64,000 bases of DNA from Rhynochetos jubatus (Eukaryota; Chordata; Aves; Eurypygiformes; Rhynochetidae). The stretch's first letter is position 1; the number at the start of each line of letters is the position of its first letter. Location of the stretch: NCBI GenBank assembly GCA_027574665.1, contig CM050662.1, positions 4,618,501 through 4,682,500 on the forward strand, written 5' to 3'. Positions 24,430-35,510 of this stretch are shown piece by piece. The notes beneath the pieces are model-generated. The model was not told where the DNA came from. It did no database searches and saw nothing but the letters and a program-made list of their open reading frames with translations. The position numbers and the translations under genes are program-made.

Positions 24430-27400
24430 CTGACTCATCCAAGCAGGACACAGCCTAGTCTGGATGCAAACAGCGGGGCAAACAGCGCAGGGTTATGGGG
24501 ATCAGGCGCCGGAGGAGCATGGCTGGGATGTCCTTTCAGCCCTGACCAAAGCAATTGCTTTTTTTTTTTTTAAAGTACCCTGACAATTAGTGGTAAAAAG
24601 GTCACTAGTAAAAATGAGTTTCGTGGTTTTGCAACTTTGCATTAAAAAAACCACCACGCTTCTGGCACCGCGTCCCCCGGTTGGCAGCCTTTCCGCAGAC
24701 CGAATTGAATAAGCATGCAGACTGAAAAGCCCGTTCAGATCGGTCCCCCTAGGTCAGGCTTTCCTTACGTTAGCAGGGTGTTTGGGAGTTTGTGTTGCAC
24801 CTGCCTGCAGTACATCTGGCTGGAGAATTAAAAAGAGAAAGCAGAGGTTTAATGTTCCCTTAGTCCCAGCTTCTCACCCTCCGTGAGCCCTGGAATATAT
24901 CATTTACAATTAAAATATAACGAAATCAAATTGTGAGATCATTTCAACGTTACTGACCTTAACATTGAACAGGTTGTGAATGTTTTCACAAAGGCTGAGG
25001 TGGAGAAATATTTTATTCCATATCCTTCATCCTTCAGAGACCTCAGAGTAATAAACAATTAAGCTGAATTCAAACTAACAGTGGATAGCACAAATTCTCT
25101 TTTATGGGGTGTCCAGCACGTTGCTTTTTTCTTTGCGCTCTTAAAGAGCTGAGATTCAAGCTTGAGGTGTTGTCAGAGATGATGAAAGCAAGTAAAAATT
25201 ACAATTCCACTTAAGGTTTTGCAGTGAGGAAGTACTATCAAATCCAGCCTGAAAAGGATCTGACGCTAACCATTCAGTATCTCAAGGACCTCCAAACTGG
25301 CATTACTTCAAGTGAGTACATCAGGAGCCTGGTGCCTTGTTAAGGCATTTAGGACCTGCCTGAAGCTTCAGTGAGCTTCATGGAAGAAGCAACAGCTTGT
25401 TGCATGAGGTGTTGATCTTCCAAGCCTGGATTCTCATTGGGTTTTGTCTTCCTTTCAGTCTCACCACACTTTGGTCTCCATGACATAACCCGGCTGCCTC
25501 CTTCTCTGGGGGTGCCTCAAGTGTAGTTGCAGCCATGAGGTTTCTCAGTATGATATTTTAACCCCGAAATTACCAATGTCCATCCACATGAACTCGTAAC
25601 ATCCTTCACATCCCATGACCCGGAGAGTGGTCTTGCGGATTGAAGCTCCAGAAGCTCCTGTAGCTGCTGGTGCATGGCAAGTGCAGGATCCTGCGTTGCA
25701 AGTGCACTGAAGAGTGAATACAATGGATGCACCAGCACCACTGCCCGTGCTGCTGCACTGGGAAACCCTTTAACGGCTGCCCGTGGACCTGGGTGAGGGA
25801 CAGGTGTGTCATTCCACTTCTTGAGGCACCTTTCCTGATGGACGAACTCGGCAGTCACCAGGAGAAGTGAGAGCTAACCAGCATGTGCGTTACGCAGACA
25901 ACTCGACTGTCCAGTTACTTTGAGCTGCATTTTATTCACCGGTTAGAAAAACAAACCAGCACAATTACACATTTTAATGTCATCAGAGCATTTGGTAAGA
26001 GCTGTGGGTAATGTCCCCTGGCACTGCAGTCCGGTTGTCGGAGCAGGCCGAAGCGGTGATGTAAAGGGAGGGTGCTTATGAAAAGCGAACTGCTGGGACC
26101 ACGATCCTCAATGTACCCGGCTTGTTCACAGCAGCCAAGGAGCATGGTTTCAGTGGGGATTTCTCCTGGAATAACTAAAGCCTAATTTGCCTCCAAGCTC
26201 TTGGTTGGAATGCTTGAGCAAGCCCAAATTTTGCCTGTGGTTTTCGTAATTTACTCATATCTTTCTAAACCACGGCAATTAAACACAAGTAAACAGTGAT
26301 GTGCCCCTCTCACAAAGCAAAGCCTAATGCAACCGCAACACCCAGGGTGCATGTCCACCCAGTTGCAGCCAGCCGAGGGGACACGCATGCTCCAGGACAG
26401 CCCAGGGCAGGTGGAGTAGGTTGGGTTGGAAATAACTTGAAACACATTAATGGGATCTGAATTTGTGCCGATAGTGGAGCCATCATGCTTCAGCTTCCTC
26501 CTTCAGCATCGCAGACCAGTGCTGGCATCCCAATTTAAGGGGTTTGACTGAAGCTTATCAAAGAAAACAGCTGGTGGGGCCATAGCCGGCACCAAAGACC
26601 CACAACTTGGCTTGGCCATTTCACCTGTCACCTCAGGGGAAATACTCATGGTGTAGAGTTCAGGGATTGGCACATGCCGAAGGGGAAACGTAACCTCTTT
26701 TCTCTCAGGGTGCTGCTCCCCAGGATGGGCAGATTCCCTCCAGCATCCTCCCACCCCACCCAGCTGTACCATCAACCGGCAACTACACCGCAACTCAGGG
26801 AAGTGGGGAATTCATTAAAACATGGAAGCTTGCCCTCACTCCCCTAACTGCGACAGGATTTACGGTGGTGTTTTGGGGTGATTCGTGGTGTTGTGGTCCG
26901 ACCGTATGAAAACGCATCAGGGTAAGCGGGGGAGGTGCTGGGGAGGGAGGGGAGCTCAGGTCGGGCCGTCTCCTCCTGCTCCCAGCCTCGGTTGCTTTTT
27001 GAGATGCACACTGCTCTTCTTTCATCTCTTGGATTCAAATCCACCATAATAAATAAAATTCTTCCTGTCTGAAAGATACATTAATTTTGGTGGTCTCAAA
27101 AGTAATGAAAATAAATACTTGACTTGGCATGCAGAGCCCCGACTGGAGCGAGAAGCAGAATGTGTGTACTTGGAGCTGTTTTTACAAGAACATAAGCTGT
27201 GGAAAAAGCTTGGCGTTTAGCTCACGGGCTCTGTACGTCTGAGGAGAAATGGAGAGATTTGAGAAGTTCAATCAAACATACAGAAACATTGTCAAATATG
27301 AGTTTTCTATCTGGGTTTAAATGCTTTGAAAACCGCACATCAAAGCTTCGCAGGGGGAGGCACCGTCAGAATTCAGGCGGGATGCTCGGCCAGCCCTGGC

Positions 27401-28046
27401 ACAGCACTGGCTCCGCCGATGGGGAGGTGGCAGGGCTGGCCTTACTGTTTCAGGCCTTTTTGTAACACAGGTAGGGAAATGGCAGCAAAACCAAGATTAA
27501 CACGATAAAAGAGAACCTCAAACCACCGTCCATTGTAGCTGCGGCTGTAAGAGCCTGATCCTGTGGCTGAGTCGGTGGGTGCGAGCGGGGAAGTCGCTGT
27601 GCTGGGTCTGCTCTGCTTCAGACCTGCGGGGAGTGCGCCTGGGAGCTGAACTGCCTCTGCACTGAAGGCTCGCTGATTCTGTTCATTTATTATTTTCATA
27701 AAGGTAATTTGTATGCATTGGCTAACAAGTCTGTGCTAACCGGCGCTGGCACCGCCACTGTTTCTCCACATAGCAGCAGTAGGGAGGGCTGGGAAAATGG
27801 AGGTGGTACCCTAACAAAATGAAACATCTGGTCACTGCTGGGGTTCATCCTTTTCATCCCAAGCAGGTGGAAGTGTGCCTTGTCTGGTACCCAGGCCTGG
27901 GGGGCTGCCAGCACGGGGTGGGTCTTGGGCCTTGGGGCTGCTCGGTGCACAGCTCAGAAGGAAAATGTCTGGTTGTGCTCCAGCTACCAAACTGCTCTCC
28001 AACAGCGTTCGCCAGCACAGAGGGGTTTCTGGTCCCCCTGGGCCAG
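24430..28046. other. Non-coding unique sequence
   Basis: A T13 run lies at 24559-24571, a CpG-richer patch near 24668-24700, and an AT-rich unique stretch at 24890-25085. Frames up to 113 codons (25517-25858 minus) match nothing known. No interspersed repeat was recognised. Confidence 0.55.
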
Positions 28047-28105
28047 GCGTGCGCACACACACATGTGTACACACTCATGTACACGTGCACGTACACATGC
28101 ACACA
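28047..28105. repeat. Degenerate CA/TG alternating tract
   Basis: About 60 bases of mostly alternating purine-pyrimidine (gcgtgcgcacacacacatgt, then tgtacacactcatgtacacg and on) with several self-complementary pieces such as gtgcac and gtac. Such tracts can adopt Z-DNA and are usually length-polymorphic. The several open frames crossing it are a product of its simple composition. Confidence 0.8.
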
Positions 28106-30669
28106 GAGGCATCCCTCACTCTTACCCCCCGTCGTGCCACACTGAGCGTGTCTGGCAGGGCACGGGGTATCTGGGCACTCAAACTTTGCAGCTGCAGGGA
28201 GTTGGGATCATGGTGTTAGGCATTCAAATGTGATTCACACCAGAGGAAGGGAGGAGGAGCACGAGGAGGAGGACACGGCAGTGTTGCTGAAGCAAGCACG
28301 CACCAAGGGTGTGCTCAGCAGCCATGTCCCTGCACGGTTGTTGCTGCTGGAGCGATCGAGGTTGCTAAAGCCGCCAGTGCAACCACTGACCCCAGCAAGC
28401 GGTGGCACCAGCACAGAGGGTCCCGGGACAGTTCTTCCAAAGACAACGGGCGCAGTAGCCCACATCTCTGGAAAGCAGAGCCCAGCACACTAACAGGCTC
28501 TATTTAGCATCAAAGTGGTTTTAGCTGTCGTGTTTCTAGGGTGATGCTTATTATTTGAGAATTGATCGTTTGACATTATCTGTGCATGTATGCTATTGCA
28601 AATCACATTTAGGTTATTCAGAATATAGGCAGAAGCTGCTGTTAAATTTGGAGCACCTCTGACCTGCTAACAATGATTTTTTCCTTCGTTTAAAAAAGAT
28701 GTGTGCCTCAGGGCGTGTTTTTCTTACTCTACAAGCTGAATAAGACCTTCTCCTGTGGAATATACAAGCAACAGGAATGCACTGATGTGACTGGTAGTAC
28801 AGTGAATGATGAAGTACAAAACTGCATTTTCATAAGATTTGTAGAAAATATCTGGCATCTAAATGTCATAGAATGAGAAAGACTTTTCAATCTTGAATTA
28901 ATGAGTTGCATCACAAAGCCAGCTCTGAGGCAGGCACAGATATGAATATAAAACAGCATGTGTGTCTTACAAAGAACCCAATATCCTATACAATGCTACA
29001 GAATAAAGATGTTAATAAAAAGCATAGCTCATTTCAGATTAAATTCACAGTGAATCTCAGGAATAATTCCAGAATTTCTGCTCTCTGTTGAGATAACCAG
29101 AATCATTCAGCAGCATGTTCTGGGAGGGCAGCCTTGACGAGTGGTACCTACTATTACAAATAACACCCAGGAACACTGTCAAGATAAATGAAGAGAAGGT
29201 CCCAGTCTTGCAGTGACCTGCACGTGTCCGAGCTCTGCTCCAGGTCCGCTGGTTGTGGGGCAGCGCTCGCTGCAGGTTAATAAGGGACGCAGTTACAATT
29301 GGGCATCATCCGTATACTGGGTTCGTTCTTCCAGCCCACTGGTTTCCCTTCTCTGGAAAAGCCAGTAAAGACCATGGCAGACTGGAAACAACAGTGGTTC
29401 ATTCAATGTTTCTGGCAATACTTTCAGCTGTATTTCAGTGACTTGTTATTTTGATAAACAGCATACGTGCCAAGACCTTTCAAGGTGAAGAAGCGCATAC
29501 TCAGCATTTCCCAGAAGCTGCAGCATCACATTTGGATGCAGATTTCATGTGATTTCATCTCCAGAAGCTGCTTGGTTTCATTATAATGTTGCTTTGTGCT
29601 GGTTGTGTTTTGAAAAGTTGGCTACTGTGGTGGACCCAACCCATGACAGGGTTGAGAAAGGGTCAGTTTAGATACAAAACATCCAGAAAACCCAGCTGCA
29701 GGGCTCGGAGCACACTGTGTCAGCTCTTTTTAGCACAGTAGCATGACACAGCACGCTCTCAGCAGAGGGAAATAGTACTTGCACCAGCAGCACACGGTAG
29801 AGTAACGGTGTTACTTGTATAACTGTGACCAACCAATCCTTCCAAAGGAGGTCACTGGTGGTGACCGGAGACCATCCATCCCTATACTGGGGACATTCAT
29901 GCCTCCATCCAGCACCAGCAAGGGGTAGTCTGGCAGTATGGCCAAGGACGTTGAGGGAGGCCATCGCTTACTGGCAGATGATTTGGTTTGGTTGTGGCGG
30001 GTGGCGTGTCCTCTTCACCATCTTCTGTCTTCCAATGTTTGCCTCTAAATAGTCAAAAATTGTAATCCACCATAACAAAAGCCAAGCAAAAATGGGAAAG
30101 ACAGGAAATAAATATATACATGGTACTAGAGATGTGTCTAGTTGTTGAACGTGCCACATACATAGGGAATTAATTTAAATGCTGGGAGACACACCAGTTA
30201 CCTAAAATCATTGCTACTTCCCGCGGAGATGGTACCTGCTGGGACCTCAGCCAGCAGCGCGCCAGAGTATGCTCTTAGCTTTGAGCACATAAGGAATTGT
30301 GTTGACTGAGTGGGGACTACTAGTTCAGACACAGAAAACCACAAGGTTGCCCAATCTGGAGTCGATACACGTGCTAAGCTGGGCACAAGGTTACCCATGG
30401 GAGCAGGGGGAGCGAGGGAGATGCCTGTCGCTCCGTTTCCCCTGTTCTCACACTGCCTCCCAGTCTGCACATGACTGAATGGGAGAGGACCTTTGGAAGT
30501 ATAATTCCAAGCAGGTTAATTCAAGATTTCAACAAAGAATTTAGCCTCAGTGTTTTGGGTCAGATGATACTCATTTTTTGTGTTTAGCTTTGGGAAGCAG
30601 AAGAATTAATCAGGCTGTAAGTACACTGATGTAAAAAAAGCTGAAAAAAATTTTAATAAAAGCTACAGT
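28106..30669. other. Non-coding unique sequence
   Basis: A GA-rich piece lies at 28240-28275. The rest is unique sequence. The segment at 29630-30060 has a composition that made me look for an LTR, but no paired ends or other element parts were found. No exon was recognised. Confidence 0.5.
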
Positions 30670-30738
30670 GTTAACAAATCCTGAACTAATGACCTTTGAT
30701 ATATGAAGCAAATGCTTCATCCACTAGCCTATACAATG
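30670..30738 (-). repeat. Decayed tRNA-like segment (Met-type), tRNA-derived relic
   Basis: On the minus strand, an A-box-like taggctagtgg (within 30721-30733) is followed 44 bases later by a B-box-like agttcaggatt (30677-30687), the exact spacing of a tRNA with standard loops. Between them, TTTG and CAAA can pair as an anticodon stem around a loop containing CAT, and aaggtca-tagttc echoes initiator/elongator tRNA-Met. The T-loop lacks the usual A58 and the acceptor ends do not pair, so it is not a working tRNA. It may be a tRNA pseudogene or the head of an old tRNA-derived SINE. Confidence 0.4.
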
Positions 30739-33700
30739 TTTCATTACCAGCCATGGGAATTTACAGGTGTTAAATTAGCTGCAAGATAGCTCCCATATTG
30801 TTGCCTGACTGTAATAGAACATATTGAAAAAGTTAATAAGGAATTGAGCTTAGGGGCTGCAGAGTTCAAACAAAACCTACTTGCCGGTTCAGTCTGAGGT
30901 CTTCATCAAGCTAAATTCCAGTACAAGACGCGACTGTATGTGTAATTCTGTTTGTTCCTTTTCCCAAGCCTGAAGGACAGCATCCACCAGAGGCTACGTA
31001 CTGCCAGAGAAATGAGGCTGCAAGAGCTGTGACACAGAAGGGATCTTGCACTCTACTCAGACCTAATGTCGACACGTCTTCTCTGATGCTTTTTTAACTA
31101 TTTTACTACAATCATCAGATATGAAGACTGTTTTTAATGGGAAACCTGGAGTTCCTTTTCCAAAACCGTTTCCATTAAAATAGTCGGGCAACTGTAGAGA
31201 TTGAAAATTCACCTGGACTTTCACTTAGACAGCGGTAATCAAAACAGCTAATTGTCTGCATCCATAAATTTTAGTTTTGTATTGGAATCACAAAAATTCT
31301 GTGTTTTTCACAAATCCTAATAGGGACAGTGCACACACATCATTGCTCCAAGTGTTTCAGTGCAGTTGGGGCCTTCTGTCGATGCTCTCATGGATTCCAG
31401 TGGAGCCACTGCTAACTGCAGGTGTGCAGAATTCCTTTGCCTCATGTCCTGTGTACTGCGCAGCCTTTTCTGGTGGGAGCAGGCTCTGGCCCACTGTTAG
31501 GGATAATTATTGTTTCTGCTTTTGGAGATGAAATGGTGTTTAAAAGGTACAATGTATTACAACGGGGGGCGGAAAGAGAGGTGAAGGGGTGGATTTTACA
31601 TAAATAGGATTCTGAACCTTCACTGTTCTTCTCTTAAAGCAAGATTTTGTGTATTCAGAAATCCCTTCAGATCACCCACCCCCCCATATTAAACACTCAA
31701 TTTCATCTAATAATATGAATAACTTCACAGTACCAAGTCTTTAATGTATATCTCATATACACTGAAAACATGGGCTGCCAGTGCCATCCGTGGCAGCACA
31801 AATTGCATTGAAAAGTGATGGGGAGAAAGAAAAAAGGTTAGAGGAGGAGTTCCAAAAGCCTTGTTAAAGCCCCAGTGAGCTCAGAGCATCCCCAGGCCTT
31901 TCTGCTACCCATACTGTGATGTCACAGCCAAGTGTTTGTGGTGGGAGCAGGACATCGGGGTGGCTCGTACTTCTAGATAGACATTTGGTATGAGAAAGAA
32001 TAGTCAACCCAAGAGGCTTTGACTGAACTGACCCGAAGAAGCAAAGAAAATAGAAAAGCAAGGTAGGGAGAGCAGAGCCACCTCCTCAGTCCTCTATCCA
32101 ATTTTTATGTGTTAAATATTTCTTCTATGGCTTAGCTTGCACACAGGGCTTGAATGGCTTCACCACCAGTGAACGCAATGTGCCTCTCCAGTGGCGACAG
32201 AGATCTCTCAACTGGCCAGTGGATGACTAAATTAACGAGTAATTACAGCTCTAACTTGGGTAGACGAGACCACAAATCAAGAGGGAAGGGGGCAGCCATG
32301 TCCGTCTGCCGACATCTGTGTTTGCTGACTGTACGTTCTCCTTGGTGCTACAGAGGAGCCACATGTTGTTCCTCAAATACAGCGTTCGTTTTGCATAAAC
32401 AAGACATACAACAATTTTAAAGCTAAATTAGCCTATGTGCATCCATGCAATGTCCCCCTGTAAAGAGGCAAAAATGTAACAGATGGGAAAATATAATAAA
32501 GTAATTTTATGACACTTGCAACAAGCCAAGAAACTATAAAATGGCAGCAGATAGATAGAATATAACATCATAAAATGTACGCATTGTTAGCTCTTTTCAC
32601 CGACAGAGAGCTTGTCGGTGAAACTGGAAGACAGTAACCGAAAGTCCAACACCCAGCAGCCTCTGATTCCCACCTGCACACCAGGAGAGACGGCAGGATG
32701 CCCCAGATGCATGAGGGGGGCAGCAAAGGTAGATAATAATGAGCATCCAAGCACTGTTTGCCCTCAGAGAGCTTCCAAGCATGGAGGAACTGTTCTGCGT
32801 TTGCTATTTCCTGCTGCTCGGGGTTGCCTTGCTGACCCCTCTCCTGGTAAATGAAACACCTCTGGCAGCGCAGTGAGTTTGATTAAAAAACAGGAAATAT
32901 AGGAGGTAAGACGCTTTCAATAATGCCTTCGAAACTGTGGCCTGATCCGATGGCCCGTAACTCATCGAAGTCAAAGAAGCAAACGTGTAAGTAAGAAAGA
33001 GATGTGCGCTCTCATCCTTGGTTTGCAATGAAATCAGCTTTGGAATGAATCTCAATTGTTTTTCTTAATCTTTCTCCCTTTATTTTTTTTTTTTATGTTT
33101 TAAACAAAAGCTCTATATGATTTTCTCTTACGGTGTCTCCTGGGGGTTTGCATTTTCTCTGCTCTTTAGCACTGAATCACAGTATCTTACATTTATATGG
33201 TACCCAAAGGATCCCGAAGCATGCAGAAATTATAAGCCAAATTTTGCTCTTGGAAGTATGAGCTCAGCTCATACCAAAGTTAATGGGAGGTGAGCACAAA
33301 CATCTAAAGGGAAGAATTTGCCCTTTCAGACAAAAAAGAGTCATTTCACCCACCGCTGAAGTGCAGCTGCCTGTGAGGCAAAACATGGCAAATGGTTAAA
33401 GGTTCAGACCTAGGAGGTGCTGATCTCTATCAGCTCTTGAAGACAGCGAGACCTGAGGATAGTCAACACCAGCAGTGGGGTGCTGAGCTGTGTTTCATTT
33501 GTCTCAAGGCACTGTCTCATCAATACGCAGCTTTCTTGGCTTTTACAGGCTAAAATTAAAGGACTCTTAAAATTAACTTTCTTTGTTTCTATTTTGAATC
33601 GACTTGGACTTTTCAACTTGAAACATTTCATTTAGAGGCTTTTTAAGGCCAACATTTGCAGACTGGGAAGACCTTTGGGGCTTATGCAGAAACCATCATG

Positions 33701-35074
33701 TCAGGGAGCGGTGCTTGTTCCACTTGAACTCTTGTGGGAGGTTTGTTTTCACATTTAGAAATTATATATCCATTTTTGGTGGTCGTGGGTTTTTCACTCT
33801 CAGGTGGCACAGGCAGGTGATGAGAGGGAGCTGAAGTTTCCTTCCCTGGCACTGAGGAGGATATCGGATAAGATGATGGTGGTTTATGGCACATCGAGAT
33901 GGCGGATGCACTCCCTGCCTTTCCTCCAGTAACCTGATGGCTCAAACAAGTGCAGAAACAGGTTGCGGGTTTAAATCCAGAGTCCAGCACACCAAGTACC
34001 AAAGTAGAATTTCCCTTCCTGTGCTCATTTTCCTTCAGTTTTGCTAGCTATGACTGAATTTCCAACTGTCTGTCTGAGTTATTTTTTGGATAACCCACCC
34101 CCAAGATGCAATCCAGATGTGTAGCCAAGTGTCTTAAACCTCTGAACTGACTAAACCAAATTATGTAGAACCTTCTGAGTTTGCAAAAATTGAGTTGGGA
34201 ATCTCAAGAAAACAGGCATGCTTAGGGGATTTCCAGCATTTCCTCCTCCTCCTCAGGTTGGCAGTATCACAGAGCTTCTTCCCATGGTGTTCTGGCACTC
34301 CGGGGCTCCATCCCAGCCAGGAGAGTCATTTGCAAAGGTGCCCAAAGTTAAACAATTATGGGAGGAATATGTTCCTTGGCCTCTTTAGAGCACAGAAAGT
34401 TTCTTGTAAGCATGGGACAAAATGATGGCTTGTTATCCAGGCAGGTCCTCCTTTCCTGACTCTCTGTGATGGTTAAATAAGGATGCCTGTGCTGGAAGGC
34501 CAAGTGCTACAAGAATCTGAAAGCAAGACCTGAAGGCTTTTTCATTTCCCACCACTGGATAGGCTTTAACCAAAAGCTCGGAGCCATATTCAGGGAAAAT
34601 TGGAATAAGGAGCCAGGACCAGCTCTCACAAGAGACCTCCCACTCTTCTTCAGCGCAATTCAAACCCCAAGGGCAAACCTAAGCACTGAAGCCAGTCCCG
34701 AGGACTCCGTTCTTAGGCTTATCTACACGGCGGCATTTGCTAGGGCAGTTTGGCACTTTGAGAAATGCAAATGTAGCTCCTCTCGCATTTCCAGAGGAGT
34801 TCTGACTCTCTCCGAGCTCGCTGATTTCTTCCAAAAGTCACAATAAGCCCAGGCCAGGTCACTTAATACATATAGGATGCACCCCCTCTCCATCACCCCA
34901 AATGAGTTCTGTTCTTGGGAGCGCAAAGTGCCCCACTCCAACTCCAGTGCTCTGAACCCCACTGGGTAAGACTTACCAGCAGTGCCTGGTAACTGGCCTT
35001 GGGATTGCTGCCAAACCAGTGCAAATCCACAGGAACTACTTTAGTTTAAATCCTTCGGCTGAGATGAATAGGAA
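30739..35074. other. Non-coding unique sequence
   Basis: No coding exon was recognised. A T12 run lies at 33083-33094 and a TCC run at about 34242-34253. The segment at 33236-33300 (ccaaattttgctct, then ccaaagttaatgggag) faintly resembles old amniote repeats, as does ggcttatctacacggcggca near 34719. Splice-donor matches occur near 32906 (plus) and 34966 (minus) without recognisable exons. Confidence 0.5.
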
Positions 35075-35099
35075 CGTGCGTGCACGCACACACACACAG
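35075..35099. repeat. Short GT/CA dinucleotide tract
   Basis: cgtgcgtgcacgcacacaca and on: alternating purine-pyrimidine with a CpG-containing self-complementary centre, about 25 bases. Likely polymorphic and Z-DNA-prone. Confidence 0.75.
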
Positions 35100-35480
35100 A
35101 GTTGCTGTGGCTTGGCAGATGAGCGGCAACTCATTAAGTTGCAATAACTCAATCACCCGCTATCATCCCAATCTGTAGTCTCTAACGCAGTGGTTTGGTT
35201 TTTTTCAAAGGCCGGGGAGTGCTTCGATGGGGCTTGCAGGTGCTCGAGCCTTCTGAAGATCAAGGGGCTTTGTGCAGGTGGCTAAATATAGCCCTGTGCC
35301 TGGTTCGGGGTACCCGGCTTTCAAAGCCCTGGCACTAACCTGCATCAGGAGCGGCCACGGTGCCCGTGCTAGAAGAGTTGACGGGATGAGCACTTGTCAA
35401 GCACAGAGAAACAGGCTTGGTTTTAAATTAGGAAATGCAATACTGGCCCAAATCATGGGGGATGGCACGGGGCTGGGGGC

Positions 35481-35510
35481 GGGGGGGGGGGGGGGGGGGG
35501 GGGGAGGGGG
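35481..35510 (+). repeat. G24 homopolymer with G5 extension
   Basis: Twenty-four consecutive G (35481-35504), one A, then five G, embedded in a GC-rich patch (ggggc before, cgtggcgcggg after). It is an extreme quadruplex-forming tract and a position where assembly length is unreliable. Confidence 0.9.

Noticed and set aside
29630-30060. Stretch suspected to be an LTR-type fossil
   Set aside because: No terminal repeats, no primer-binding site and no element-like protein remnant could be seen.
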